NCBI RefSeq assembly: GCF_004121055.1
Contig: NZ_PYAL01000001.1
Span: 372,001-436,000 of the forward strand
Direction of reading: 5' to 3'
Length of the DNA: 64,000 nt
Origin: Achromobacter aloeverae
Lineage (GTDB): Bacteria; Pseudomonadota; Gammaproteobacteria; Burkholderiales; Burkholderiaceae_B
Position numbers and translations under genes: made by a program. Every line of letters starts with the position of its first letter. Within the stretch, counting starts at the first letter, position 1. This document shows, in pieces, positions 49,357 to 58,844 of this stretch. The notes under the pieces are model-generated. The model saw nothing but the letters and a program-made list of their open reading frames with translations, did no database searches and had not been told where the DNA came from.

Positions 49357-49830
49357 ATGTTCGCCTCCAATCGACGTCTATTGATCCTGATCGCCCTGCT
49401 GTCCTTCGCCGCCGTCGGGGCCGCCCTGATCTCGCAATACATGTTCGACATGCAGCCCTGCGCCTATTGCGTGCTGCAACGCCTGATCTACCTGGCGCTG
49501 GGCGTCGTGTGCCTGCTGACGGCCCTGGGCGGCGGCGTGATGCGTCGCCTTGGCGCCCTGCTGGGGCTGGCCCTGTCCGCCTGCGGCATCTGGGCCGCCT
49601 ATTACCAGTACACGGTGGCGTCCAAGCTGCTGTCCTGCGCCCAGACCTTCGCCGACCGTTTCGTCGCCGGCCTGGGCCTGGACACCCTGCTGCCCCAGGT
49701 CTTCGGCGCCTACGCCACCTGCGCCGACGCCGTGGTCAAGGTCCTGGGCGTGGAATACGCCTTGTGGAGCCTTGCGCTGTTCGCGTTGCTGGCCCTGCTG
49801 TCGCTGGCGGCGCTGCTCAAGCGGGCCTGA
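49357..49830 (+). CDS. dsbB: Disulfide bond formation protein B
   Basis: About 157 aa. Inner-membrane quinone reductase that reoxidises DsbA. Four transmembrane helices, the first periplasmic redox pair PCAYCVLQR (Cys35, Cys38) and the second pair Cys94 (LLSCAQTF) and Cys122 (ATCADAV). The Arg after CVLQ is the conserved quinone-site residue. The ATG at 49357 follows TAGGAA; the frame starts at 49318. Confidence 0.95.
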   Translation: MFASNRRLLILIALLSFAAVGAALISQYMFDMQPCAYCVLQRLIYLALGVVCLLTALGGGVMRRLGALLGLALSACGIWAAYYQYTVASKLLSCAQTFADRFVAGLGLDTLLPQVFGAYATCADAVVKVLGVEYALWSLALFALLALLSLAALLKRA

Positions 49831-49860
49831 CGCGGCCGCCGGAAAACCCCCGTCGAAAAA

Positions 49861-49934
49861 TGCCCCTCCGCGCGGCTGGCTCCGCTTGCTGCCCCCAAAA
49901 GGGGCTTGTCTTGGCGCGGCCCAAGACAAAAAAA
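49861..49934. repeat. Single dispersed relative of the 82-bp unit
   Basis: Shares CGCGCGGCTG..., CGCTTGCTGCCCCC-AAAA-GGGG and a CGCGGCCC core with the array at 12.4 kb, but its last hairpin uses different arms: TTGTCTTGG (49906-49914) with CCAAGACAA (49921-49929), followed by an A-run. The arms changed on both sides, so pairing is kept. It lies between dsbB and the purF stop. Confidence 0.75.
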
Positions 49935-50043
49935 GACCGTGGCAAGCCTCGATGCCTATCCAGGGCGTTGCGGATCCGGCTTTGCCGGTCCGCCAACGCC
50001 GCCCCTTTGAGGGGGCCCGCGCAGCGGGTACGGGGTGGGCCTC

Positions 50044-51561
50044 TCAGGCGTCGTTGGCGGCGTAGCCCATGTTGAACTGCAAGCCGCCGTGCTGCTCTTC
50101 GCCGCCCTGGCTGCGGCTTTGCTGCAGGCGCTCCAGGTATTCGGGCGTGATGTCGCCGGTGACGTACTGTCCGTCGAAGCAGGACGCCTCGAAACGCTCC
50201 ATCGCCGGATTCAGGTCGCGCACCGCCTGCTGCATATCGTTCAGGTCCTGGTAGACCAGCGCATCGGCGCCGATGGTGCGGGCGATTTCCTCGTCGGTGC
50301 GGCCGGTGGCGATGAGTTCCTTCTGCGTCGGCATGTCGATGCCGTACACGTTCGGAAAACGCACCGGAGGCGCCGCCGAAGCGAAAAACACCTTGTTCGC
50401 GCCCGCCGCGCGCGCCATGTCGACGATTTCGCGGCTGGTGGTGCCGCGCACGATGGAGTCATCCACCAGCAGCACATTCTTGCCCTTGAACTCCATGCCT
50501 ATGGCATTGAGCTTCTGGCGCACGGATTTCTTGCGCACCGCCTGGCCCGGCATGATGAACGTGCGGCCGACGTAACGGTTCTTGATCAGGCCCTCGCGAT
50601 AGTCCAGGTTCAGGCGGGCCGCCAGCTGCATGGCCGCCGGACGCGAGGAATCGGGAATGGGCATGACCACGTCGATGTCGCCCAGGCGCAGGCTGCGCGC
50701 GACATTGTCGGCCAGGTACTCGCCCATGCGCAGGCGCGCGTCATAGACCGACACGCCATCCATCAACGAATCGGGACGGGCGAAATACACGTATTCGAAA
50801 ATGCAGGGCACCAGCTGGGCATTGTCGGCGCACTGGCGGCTGACGGCACGGCCGTCCAGGTCGATGAAAATGGCCTCGCCCGGCGCGATATCGCGCACGA
50901 AGGTAAAGCCGCTGCCTTCCAGCGCCACCGACTCCGACGCCAGCATCCATTCCACGCCTTCGTCGCTTTCCATGCGGCCCAGGCACAACGGGCGGATGCC
51001 ATTGGGATCGCGGAAGCCCAGCAGGCCGTAGCCGGCGATCTGGGCGATCACCGCATAGGCGCCCTTGACGCGGCGATGCACCGCGCCGATGGCGCGGAAA
51101 ATGGCGTCATCGTCCAGCGACACGCCATTGGCGGCGGATTGCAGCTCGTGCGCCAGCACATTCAACAGCACTTCCGAATCGGAATTGGTATTGATATGGC
51201 GGCGATCGACGCGGAACAGCGACTCGCGCAGCTCGCGCCAATTGGTCAGGTTGCCGTTGTGCGTCATCATGATGCCGAACGGCGCATTGACGTAGAACGG
51301 CTGGGCTTCTTCCTCGGAATCGCTCGACCCCGCGGTGGGATAGCGGACCTGGCCGACGCCGCTGGTGCCCGGCAGCGAACGCATGTTGCGGGTACGGAAA
51401 ACGTCCCGCACCAGGCCATGCGCCTTGTACATATTGAACTGGTTGCCCTGTGCGGTGGCGATCCCCGCCGCATCCTGACCTCGATGCTGCAACAGCAGCA
51501 AGCTGTCATAGAGCAACTGGTTGACAGGGCCGCGCCCCATGACACCTACGATTCCACACAT
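50044..51561 (-). CDS. purF: Amidophosphoribosyltransferase
   Basis: About 505 aa. First committed step of purine synthesis. N-terminal Ntn glutaminase with nucleophile Cys2 (MCGIVGVMG; initiator Met removed), [23 protein letters not shown], and the C-terminal PRTase motif [19 protein letters not shown]. cvpA lies 55 nt upstream in the same direction, the typical cvpA-purF pair. Confidence 0.97.
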   Translation of the reverse strand: MCGIVGVMGRGPVNQLLYDSLLLLQHRGQDAAGIATAQGNQFNMYKAHGLVRDVFRTRNMRSLPGTSGVGQVRYPTAGSSDSEEEAQPFYVNAPFGIMMTHNGNLTNWRELRESLFRVDRRHINTNSDSEVLLNVLAHELQSAANGVSLDDDAIFRAIGAVHRRVKGAYAVIAQIAGYGLLGFRDPNGIRPLCLGRMESDEGVEWMLASESVALEGSGFTFVRDIAPGEAIFIDLDGRAVSRQCADNAQLVPCIFEYVYFARPDSLMDGVSVYDARLRMGEYLADNVARSLRLGDIDVVMPIPDSSRPAAMQLAARLNLDYREGLIKNRYVGRTFIMPGQAVRKKSVRQKLNAIGMEFKGKNVLLVDDSIVRGTTSREIVDMARAAGANKVFFASAAPPVRFPNVYGIDMPTQKELIATGRTDEEIARTIGADALVYQDLNDMQQAVRDLNPAMERFEASCFDGQYVTGDITPEYLERLQQSRSQGGEEQHGGLQFNMGYAANDA

Positions 51562-51616
51562 GGCAATTTCCTGTTGATCCGAATTGCGTCAAGGCGATGC
51601 CTTGCCTCGGACGCAT

Positions 51617-52105
51617 TCAATAAGGCAGTAATGACGCCAGCGACGGCGGCAGCCAGCCCTTGGTATGTATGACGGCTTCTGTGGCCGCATGAGAAAACAT
51701 TGCGTCGCGCCACCACGGTTCCTGCGGCAGCGGCGTATAACCGGCGACAGCCACCAGCACCAGCACGATCAGCAAGCCCCGCAGCAGGCCGAACAGCGCG
51801 CCCAGCCCATGGTCCGCCGGCGTCAGCCCGGTGGTGCGTATCAGCGCGGCGAGCGTCATGTTGACCAGTCCGACCAGCAACAGCACGATGATGAAGACCG
51901 CCGCATAGGCCACGCCCATCCTCAGCATGGTGGTCTCGATCATGCTGGCCAGCCAGCCGTAGACCGTGGGACCCCACCATACCGCCGCCACGAAGGCCAG
52001 GCCGTACGCCAGGAGCGACAGCACCTCCTTCAGCAATCCGCGCACCAACCCCAGCAGCGCCGAAACGCCCAGGATCGCCATCACGACGAAGTCGAAGCCG
52101 GTCAC
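51617..52105 (-). CDS. cvpA: CvpA family membrane protein
   Basis: About 162 aa. Four transmembrane helices; the N-terminal FDFVVMAILGVSALLGLVRG is the family signature. Named for colicin V production, but the true role is linked to envelope stress tolerance. The start is GTG at 52105, overlapping the upstream SPOR gene stop by 4 nt (GTGA). It precedes purF. Confidence 0.95.
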   Translation of the reverse strand: MTGFDFVVMAILGVSALLGLVRGLLKEVLSLLAYGLAFVAAVWWGPTVYGWLASMIETTMLRMGVAYAAVFIIVLLLVGLVNMTLAALIRTTGLTPADHGLGALFGLLRGLLIVLVLVAVAGYTPLPQEPWWRDAMFSHAATEAVIHTKGWLPPSLASLLPY

Positions 52106-53052
52106 TGTGCAGCGATAAAGCCGTTGTCATAACCCAGCGTACGCAATCTGGCCTGGGCAGCCTGGGCAGCCTCGCGCGACGGGAAAGGTCCCACGCGCAA
52201 GCGGTACTGCTGCTTGCCACCGACCGACGCTTCCTGCAGGAAAGCATTGGTCACGCCGGCCGCATGCAATTTGTCGCGGCGCGCCTGGGCGTCGACCTGC
52301 GACGTGTAGGCGGCCACCTGCAGCACGAAATTGCCCTTGGCGTCGGCCGCCGGGCGGGCGGGCGCCTGCGGCGCGGCGCGGCCTTCCAGCAGGGCCATGG
52401 CGCGGGCGCCGTCGTCGGTACGCTGCACGTCCGCCGGCTTGGGGGCGGGCCGGCTTTCCGGCTTGGAGTCGGGCTTGGATTCGGGCCTGGCTTCAGGTCG
52501 GCTTTCAGGCCTGGATTCGGTCCGCGGCTCGGGCCTGCTTTCCGGGCGCGCCGGCTCCGGGCGCGGCGCCGGCTGGCGCGGCGGCGGCAGCGGCGCCGGT
52601 TCGCTCACGGGCGGCGCAGCGGCAATCTGCGCGCCGTTACCCGTAGCTCCGTTACCCGTAGTGCCGTTGCCCGCAGCGCCGCCATTGGCTCCGCCGCCAG
52701 CCCCACCGCTAACCCCGGCATTCCCCGCCGCGCCGTTACCCGGCGCCCCGGCGCCACCCTGGCCGGCGTCGGCCTGCTGCGGCTGGGCTGCCTGCGGTTC
52801 GGAGACCTGCGGCTGGTAAGAACCGCCACGGTCCGGAATACGGATGGGGATGTCGTCGCTGACACGGGCCGGCTGGGAATCGAGCACCATCGGCAGGATG
52901 ATGACCGCCGCAAGCACCAGCGCGATGGCGCCTGCCAGCCGTCGGCGCGCGCGCGCGCGCAATTGGGCGGCCTGCGCTTCGCTGGATACGGAGGGACGTG
53001 GCTTGCCCGCGGAAGCGTCGGGGGCGGGGTCTTTCCGTGTAAACAAACCCAT
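52102..53052 (-). CDS. SPOR-domain protein (DedD-like)
   Basis: About 316 aa. Short cytoplasmic N-terminus (LFTRKDPAPDAS), one transmembrane helix (LAGAIALVLAAVIILPMVL near residues 39-57), a long low-complexity periplasmic linker (Gly/Ala/Asn-rich, then many PES/PEP/SRPE repeats at about 150-200), and a C-terminal SPOR domain (FVLQVAAYTSQVDAQARRDK onward) that binds denuded glycan at the septum. The gene order folC-(SPOR)-cvpA-purF matches dedD in other proteobacteria. Confidence 0.92.
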   Translation of the reverse strand: MGLFTRKDPAPDASAGKPRPSVSSEAQAAQLRARARRRLAGAIALVLAAVIILPMVLDSQPARVSDDIPIRIPDRGGSYQPQVSEPQAAQPQQADAGQGGAGAPGNGAAGNAGVSGGAGGGANGGAAGNGTTGNGATGNGAQIAAAPPVSEPAPLPPPRQPAPRPEPARPESRPEPRTESRPESRPEARPESKPDSKPESRPAPKPADVQRTDDGARAMALLEGRAAPQAPARPAADAKGNFVLQVAAYTSQVDAQARRDKLHAAGVTNAFLQEASVGGKQQYRLRVGPFPSREAAQAAQARLRTLGYDNGFIAAQ

Positions 53053-53142
53053 GAAGAGCTAATTCCTTGCAGTCGGCGCGCACGGCGTGCGGAACTGAGC
53101 TGTATTTCGAGGCGGCAATGCGTAATTCAAGGCTTTGCCGGA

Positions 53143-54453
53143 CTAGGATTTCCGGCCCAGCGACTGGAGCACGGCAGCCACGGTAAGGAACGATCCAAAT
53201 ACCACGATTCTATCACCCTCGCCTGCCCGGGCGCGTGCCTGGGCGTAGGCCTCGACGGGGTCGGCGCACGCCGAGATGCCAGCGGCGTCATCGCCCGTGG
53301 CGGGAGCCGGCAGCGCCTTGCGCACCTGCTCGGCCAGGCCTTCGCCGCTGCCGCCGCGAGGCCCCGGCAGGCCCGCGCAATACCAGTGGTCGAAGCGGCC
53401 GGCGAGCTTGGCCACCACGCCGGCGACGTCCTTGTCGTTCAACATGCCGAACACCGCGTAGGTATAGGGGTGGAAGCCCATGTTGTCCAGGTTCTGCGCC
53501 AGCACCGCCGCGGCGTGCGGATTGTGGCCGACGTCCAGGATGACGGTGGGCTGGCCCGGCAGGATCTGGAACCGTCCCGGCAGGGACGCCTGCAGCAGGC
53601 CCTGGCGCACGGCCTGCTGCGGCACCGGCAGGCGATCCCGCAGGGCTTCCAGGGCGGCCAGCGCGGCGGACGCGTTCAGCAGTTGGTTGGCGCCGCGCAG
53701 GGCGGGATAGGCCAAGGCGGAGCGGCGCTGGCCCCGTCCGCCGTAGCTCCATTGCTGGCGATCGCCGGAGTAGTTGTAGTCGCGGCCGAACAGCCACAGG
53801 TCGGCGCCGATGGCTTCGGCATGGTCCAGCAGCGTCTGCGGCGGCACCGGGTCGGCGCAGATGGCGGGCCGGCCCGCGCGATAGATGTGGGCCTTCTCGT
53901 AGCCGATCTTCTCCCGCGTGTCGCCCAGCCAGTCGGTATGGTCCAGGTCCACGCTGGTAATGATGGCGCAATCGGCGTCGACGATATTGACGGTGTCCAG
54001 GCGGCCGCCCAGCCCCACCTCCAGCACCACGGCGTCGAGCCGCGCGCCGGCGAACAGGCGCAGGACGGCCAGCGTGGTGAATTCGAAATAGCTCAGCGAG
54101 ACATCGCCGCGCGCGGCCTCGACGGCCGCGAACTGCTCCACCAGGGCCGCATCGCTGGCGATTTCGCCGTTGACGCGGGCGCGCTCGTTGAAATCGATCA
54201 GGTGCGGCGAGGTGTACAGGCCGACCCGGTAGCCGGCGGCCAGCAGGATGGCCTCGAGCATGGCGCAGGTCGACCCCTTGCCGTTGGTGCCGCCCACGAC
54301 GATCTTCACGCAATCCAGGGACAGGTCCAGGCGCTCCGCGACCCGACGCGAGCGCTCCAGGCCCAGCTCTATGGTCTTGGGATGCAGCGCTTCGATATAG
54401 GCCAGCCACTCGGGCAAGGAGCTGGAGGCATCCGGTTTCGTGATCGTTGACAT
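53143..54453 (-). CDS. folC: Bifunctional folylpolyglutamate/dihydrofolate synthase
   Basis: About 436 aa. Mur ligase-like ATPase that adds glutamate to folates and makes dihydrofolate. The P-loop VVGGTNGKGSTCAMLEAI is near residue 53, followed by YTSPHLIDFNERARVNG, VGLGGRLDTVN and ILDVGHNPHA. First visible gene of the folC-SPOR-cvpA-purF run; its 5' side faces the flagellar cluster. Confidence 0.96.
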   Translation of the reverse strand: MSTITKPDASSSLPEWLAYIEALHPKTIELGLERSRRVAERLDLSLDCVKIVVGGTNGKGSTCAMLEAILLAAGYRVGLYTSPHLIDFNERARVNGEIASDAALVEQFAAVEAARGDVSLSYFEFTTLAVLRLFAGARLDAVVLEVGLGGRLDTVNIVDADCAIITSVDLDHTDWLGDTREKIGYEKAHIYRAGRPAICADPVPPQTLLDHAEAIGADLWLFGRDYNYSGDRQQWSYGGRGQRRSALAYPALRGANQLLNASAALAALEALRDRLPVPQQAVRQGLLQASLPGRFQILPGQPTVILDVGHNPHAAAVLAQNLDNMGFHPYTYAVFGMLNDKDVAGVVAKLAGRFDHWYCAGLPGPRGGSGEGLAEQVRKALPAPATGDDAAGISACADPVEAYAQARARAGEGDRIVVFGSFLTVAAVLQSLGRKS

Positions 54454-54568
54454 GAGGGCGAAACAATAGGCGGGGCAGATTCGGGGCAGGCGGATTTTAA
54501 CAGCCCGGGACAGGGAAAAACGGGGAAAACCCTAGGATGACCAAAAATCCCGTAGCGGTCCTTCCCCC

Positions 54569-54595
54569 TAAAGTTCCCATTCAGGATGCCGTTAT
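54569..54595 (+). promoter_or_regulatory. Sigma-28 (FliA) promoter for flaG-fliD
   Basis: TAAAGTTC - 11 nt - GCCGTTAT. This matches the enterobacterial FliA consensus TAAAGTTT-N11-GCCGATAA at 14 of 16 positions with exact spacing. It lies 57 bp upstream of the flaG ATG, whose ribosome-binding site is GGAG at 54643-54646. Confidence 0.88.
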
Positions 54596-54651
54596 GAGGA
54601 ACGGAAAACCAGATCAACGCGTCGACGACGCAGTGTGTAAGTGGAGTCTTT

Positions 54652-55044
54652 ATGGCTGTCAGCCCTATTGGTACCGCGGCCCTGCCCGTGCAAGCCACCG
54701 TAATGCCCGCCCAGGCCCCTACGCCTGCCCTTCCCGTCGACGCCACCGTGTCGGTGCTCCCCACCGGCGCTGCCCAGAAGGACGGCAACACGGATACATC
54801 CACGTCCGGCCAGGGCGCCAGCAAGCTCCCCCTGGACCAGGCCCTGGAGAAGCTCAACGAGCGGATGCAGGCCTGGTCCACGCAGATGTCCTTTTCGGTC
54901 GACCAGGACACGCAGCGCGTGGTGATCTCCATCAAGGACACAAAAACCGGGGACACCATCAAGACCATCCCCAGCGAAACGGTCCTGCAGATCGCGAAGA
55001 TGATTACCGAGTTCCAGGGCGGCGCAATCAAGACCTCCGCCTGA
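54652..55044 (+). CDS. flaG: Flagellar protein FlaG
   Basis: About 130 aa. Ala/Pro/Thr-rich N-terminal half and a conserved C-terminal FlaG domain (LDQALEKLNERMQAWSTQMS, then SVDQDTQRVVISIKDTKTGD and TIPSETVLQIAKMI). FlaG proteins influence filament length and lie next to fliD. First gene behind the sigma-28 promoter. Confidence 0.92.
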   Translation: MAVSPIGTAALPVQATVMPAQAPTPALPVDATVSVLPTGAAQKDGNTDTSTSGQGASKLPLDQALEKLNERMQAWSTQMSFSVDQDTQRVVISIKDTKTGDTIKTIPSETVLQIAKMITEFQGGAIKTSA

Positions 55045-55177
55045 GGGTCCGCACCTGCGCGGGAGTGCGCGCGAAAGCGCATGAAAGCCCCAAACAGGAC
55101 CCAGTTATGCCGTTTTCCCGGCGCATAAGCTTGCCCGGGAATTTGCCAGAATATGCATCCAAAGAAGGAATCCTCGC

Positions 55178-56593
55178 ATGACTACCACCAGCTCCACCTC
55201 CAGCAGCGCCCTCCCCGCCATCACCTCGCTGGGATCCGGATCGAATCTGGAGTTGCAGGACATCCTGGACAAGCTGCAGGACAACGAGGAAGTCGCCCTT
55301 ACAAATATCCAGACCCAGCAGAGCGAGATCCAGAGCAAGATCACCGCCTATGGGACCATCAAGAGCTCGATCGCCGCGCTGCAGACGGCCGCGCAGGCCC
55401 TGGCCAGCGCCGACACGTATAACGCCGCCAAGGCCACGGTGACCGGCGACGGCTTCACCGCCACCGCCAAGGCCAGCGCCACGACGGGCACCTACAGCAT
55501 CAAGGTCGACTCGCTGGCCACGGCCGAGACCTTGAAAACCGGCGCCTTCAGCAGCCGTACGACCGCCAACGGCACGGGCGGCACGCTGACGGTCACGCTG
55601 GCCGACGGCACCACGGCCTCGGTGGACCTGAGCTCGGACACGTCGCTCAACGGCATCGCCGGCGCGATCAACGGCAACAGCAAGCTGGGCATCAAGGCGT
55701 CCATCATCAGCGACGGCAGCGGCAACAGCTACCTGATGCTGACGTCCAGCGCGACGGGCACCAAGGGCGCCGTGACGGGACTGTCCGTGAGCGGCAACAC
55801 CACCCTGGCGTCGGCGCTGAACTATGGCAGCGGCGTCACCAGCTCCAATGTGTCCCGCGTAGGGGATGCGGCCACCGACGCCGTGGTGGAGATCAACGGC
55901 ATCACCGTGACCAGCGCCTCGAACACCGTGGATACGGCCATCGACGGCATCACGCTGACGCTGACCGACACCATGGACACGGCCGGCACGCTGCGCATCA
56001 CCACCGACACCACGGCCCAGGCCACCGCCATCCAGAACTTCGTCACGGCCTACAACACCGTGGCGTCGCAGATCGCCACCGCCACCGCCTTCGACACCTC
56101 GTCCGAGACCGGCTCGGTGCTGACCGGCGACGGCACCATCCGCAGCATCCAGACCATGCTGGCGCAAGCCCTGCGCGTGACCAACAGCGGCGGCGACATC
56201 GCCTCGCTGGCCGACCTGGGCATCACCACGGACACCGACGCGAAGAACGGCACGCTGAAGCTGGACGTCAACGCCATGACAGAAGCGCTGGTCAACAACC
56301 CGGACGACGTGAAGGCACTGCTGTTCGGCAGCAGCGGACTGGGCACCTCGTTCAACACCGCGACCACGTCGATCCTGCAGACCGGCGGCGTCATCTCCAC
56401 CCGCACCGACGGACTGCAGACTACGTACGATTCGCTGCAGGACAACTACGATCGCACCAAGGACCGCATCGACGCCGACATCTCCACGATACGCGCGAAG
56501 TTCGTGGCCCTGGACGCGTTCGTCGCACAAATGAACAGCACCAGCAGCTACCTGACCCAGCAGTTCGCGGCGCTGACCAAATCGAATTCCTGA
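55178..56593 (+). CDS. fliD: Flagellar filament cap protein FliD
   Basis: About 471 aa. N-terminal D0 heptad region (GSNLELQDILDKLQDNEEVA and ITAYGTIKSSIAALQTAAQ), central variable Thr/Ser/Gly-rich domains, and C-terminal D0 helix (KDRIDADISTIRAKFVALDA, then MNSTSSYLTQQFAAL). The ATG at 55178 follows AAGAAGGAA. It has a low-complexity composition, rich in TTGT-type strands. Exported through the flagellar type III system with FliT as chaperone. Confidence 0.96.
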   Translation: MTTTSSTSSSALPAITSLGSGSNLELQDILDKLQDNEEVALTNIQTQQSEIQSKITAYGTIKSSIAALQTAAQALASADTYNAAKATVTGDGFTATAKASATTGTYSIKVDSLATAETLKTGAFSSRTTANGTGGTLTVTLADGTTASVDLSSDTSLNGIAGAINGNSKLGIKASIISDGSGNSYLMLTSSATGTKGAVTGLSVSGNTTLASALNYGSGVTSSNVSRVGDAATDAVVEINGITVTSASNTVDTAIDGITLTLTDTMDTAGTLRITTDTTAQATAIQNFVTAYNTVASQIATATAFDTSSETGSVLTGDGTIRSIQTMLAQALRVTNSGGDIASLADLGITTDTDAKNGTLKLDVNAMTEALVNNPDDVKALLFGSSGLGTSFNTATTSILQTGGVISTRTDGLQTTYDSLQDNYDRTKDRIDADISTIRAKFVALDAFVAQMNSTSSYLTQQFAALTKSNS

Positions 56594-56599
56594 TCCATC

Positions 56600-57013
56600 A
56601 TGGCCTACGCATCCCGCCGCCCCGACGCCACCTATTCGGTCCGTTCCTACAAGGACGTGGGCCTGGAAACCCAGGTTCTCAGCGCCTCGCCCGAACGGCT
56701 CATCTCCTTGTTGTACAGCGGCGCGCGGGTTGCCATCGGCCAGGCCCGGCACCACCTGGAAGAAGGCAATATTGCCGAACGCGCCAAGGCCATCAATCAC
56801 GCCATGCGCCTGGTCGACGAAGGACTCAAGCAAGCCTTGGCGAACCCCGAGGAGGACAAGCTGGCCGCCAATCTGGACTCCCTCTACGACTACATCCTGC
56901 GCCAATTGGTCAACGCCAATATCAAGAGCGACGCTGCCGCGCTGGAGACGGCCGACCGCCTCTTGGCCGACCTCCAGGAAGCCTGGCAGACCGCGGTCGA
57001 TCGACCGGCTTGA
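56600..57013 (+). CDS. fliS: Flagellar secretion chaperone FliS
   Basis: About 137 aa. Binds flagellin C-terminus. Conserved QVLSASPERLISLLYSGARVAI, GNIAERAKAINHAMRLVDEGL and a C-terminal helical region (LDSLYDYILRQLVNANI). Six nt after fliD stop. Confidence 0.96.
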   Translation: MAYASRRPDATYSVRSYKDVGLETQVLSASPERLISLLYSGARVAIGQARHHLEEGNIAERAKAINHAMRLVDEGLKQALANPEEDKLAANLDSLYDYILRQLVNANIKSDAAALETADRLLADLQEAWQTAVDRPA

Positions 57014-57078
57014 TCCCATAAGTTTGTTTATTCATCACTAGTAAGATTTACACCGCCCTACCCGGCACAAGGTCTCTT

Positions 57079-57426
57079 ATGACTTCTCATTCCCCGCAGA
57101 TACTGGAGCTTTATCGGGAAATCGTTTCCGTGACGGCCTCGATGCTCAACGCGGCGCGAACGGAAGACTGGAACAGCGTCCTGACCCATGGACAATCGTA
57201 TTGCGAGGCCGTAGAACGCCTGCGCCACATCGGCGCCGACGAACCGCTGGACAACGACGAGCGCCGCCAAAAGCACGACATGCTGGTCCAGATCCTCGAA
57301 AACGACGCGCACACCCGCGACCTGGCCATGCCCGAGCTCGCGCGCATGAGCGAACTGCTGGGGCGCATGAAGCGTCAGCAAGGCGCCCTGCGCGCTTACG
57401 GCGTACCCAGGGCGCGTGCCGTATGA
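57079..57426 (+). CDS. fliT: Flagellar chaperone FliT
   Basis: About 115 aa. Helical chaperone for FliD, and in enterics an anti-FlhDC factor. LELYREIVSVTASMLNAAR, WNSVLTHGQSYCEAVERLR and the final ELARMSELLGRMKRQQGALRA helices fit the family. Its stop codon overlaps the start of the next gene (ATGA at 57423-57426). An AT-rich 65-bp spacer precedes it. Confidence 0.9.
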   Translation: MTSHSPQILELYREIVSVTASMLNAARTEDWNSVLTHGQSYCEAVERLRHIGADEPLDNDERRQKHDMLVQILENDAHTRDLAMPELARMSELLGRMKRQQGALRAYGVPRARAV

Positions 57427-58844
57427 GCATCGGTCCCACCGCGCTCAGTTCGCTGCTGGTGCAGCGGCTGGACGCAGTCCTTGGCACCCAGCTGGCGCAG
57501 CAGGGCAAGGACACCACCCGCCAGGATGCCGTCAACCCGCCGGGCACCGCCGTCGATATCGGCGCGGAGGGAGACGGCGCGGTTTCCCAGCAAGGCCCGC
57601 AAAGCAAGGCCATCCAGGAAATCGTCGACCGGGCGGCGCTGAATGCCGCCACCCGCGCACGCTTTCTCAGCGCGGACATTACCGGCTCTGCTCCCACCAT
57701 CCTCGGGCAGACCGCGCGCACGATACTCACGCTGCTGGCGCAGTACCCCGATACCGCGCCGGCGCTGGCCGGCAAGACCCCGCTCTGGGCCGAGGGCGAA
57801 ACCGCCCCGGATGCCCCCGCCGACGAACAACCCGACGGTGACGTGGCCACTCGCGGCCAGGCGGCGGCGGCCGGCACGCCCGCCGCCGCCGCGGGCGCGC
57901 GTGGGGCGGCCGCCGCCTTGATGGGCCAGGCCGGCGCCGCCGATGCGCAGGACGAGGCCGCGGCCGCGCGCGCCGGCATGGCGGCCCAGGCCGCCGACGG
58001 GGCTGAAGGGGCCGACGTGGCTGACGGGACCGAGCGCGCGCAAACCGCCGCGCCCAGCCGGGCCCGCCTGGCCGATGCCGCCCTGGCGACGATGGCGAGC
58101 CAGGCGCCCAACCTGCCCAGCGCCGGGCCGCAGCCCGCGCAGCTGGCGCAGGCGCTCAGGCAAGCCCTGCAACAAAGCGGGTTGTTCTACGAATCGCACC
58201 TGGCCGACATGGCCTACGGCCAACGCGACCCCGCCGACCTGGCGCGCGAGCCGCAGGCCCGCCTGAATCCCGACGCCATGCCGCGCATCAACCCGGCCGG
58301 CGAGAACCGCTCGCTGCTGGCGGACAACCTGCGCTTCGGCCTGCCGACCACGGCCTCGCCCATGACCTTGCAGGCCGACGGCCAGCCCACGCACGGCACG
58401 GCGATCACCTGGTCCGGCTCGCAGCCGGGCACGCCGCCGACGACGCCGCCGGGCATCCACCCGGACGCCGCGTTGCTGGTGCGCCAGCAGCTCGAAGTCT
58501 TCGCCAACCAGACCCTGGCCTGGGAAGGCACGGCCTGGCAGGGCGCCCCCATGTGGTGGGAAATCCGCCGCGAGCAGGACGATGCGATGCCGGGCGCCAA
58601 CCCGGTCGAGGCCGGACAAAGCTGGGCCACGCGCCTGGTGCTGAACCTGCCGCGCCTGGGCACGGTGGAGGTTCGCATGAACCTGGCCGGCAAGCAGCTG
58701 GTGATGAATATCGTCGCGCCGGACAGCGATGGCGAAATCGCCCAGGCCGGCGCCGCGTTGCGGCAACGCATGCAGGCCGCCGGCCTGACGCTGTCCGACC
58801 TGACGGTGGCCGCGCATGCGCCGGCCCTGGAGGAATTGCTTTGA
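57423..58844 (+). CDS. FliK-like flagellar hook-length control protein
   Basis: About 473 aa. N-terminal 330 residues are low-complexity (Ala/Pro/Gln/Asp-rich), as in FliK rulers. The C-terminal 90 residues are the Flg_hook/FliK_C domain (TRLVLNLPRLGTVEVRMNLA, LVMNIVAPDSDGEIAQAGAA, LRQRMQAAGLTLSDLTV). The canonical fliK usually follows fliJ, so this may be a second FliK paralogue. It overlaps fliT upstream and the FlhB-C-like gene downstream, suggesting a single translational unit. Confidence 0.82.
   Translation: MSIGPTALSSLLVQRLDAVLGTQLAQQGKDTTRQDAVNPPGTAVDIGAEGDGAVSQQGPQSKAIQEIVDRAALNAATRARFLSADITGSAPTILGQTARTILTLLAQYPDTAPALAGKTPLWAEGETAPDAPADEQPDGDVATRGQAAAAGTPAAAAGARGAAAALMGQAGAADAQDEAAAARAGMAAQAADGAEGADVADGTERAQTAAPSRARLADAALATMASQAPNLPSAGPQPAQLAQALRQALQQSGLFYESHLADMAYGQRDPADLAREPQARLNPDAMPRINPAGENRSLLADNLRFGLPTTASPMTLQADGQPTHGTAITWSGSQPGTPPTTPPGIHPDAALLVRQQLEVFANQTLAWEGTAWQGAPMWWEIRREQDDAMPGANPVEAGQSWATRLVLNLPRLGTVEVRMNLAGKQLVMNIVAPDSDGEIAQAGAALRQRMQAAGLTLSDLTVAAHAPALEELL

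Noticed and set aside
55178-56593. Low-complexity Thr/Ser-rich stretch in fliD as a sign of horizontal transfer
   Set aside because: Central FliD domains are always variable and Thr/Ser-rich; base composition is similar to neighbours.
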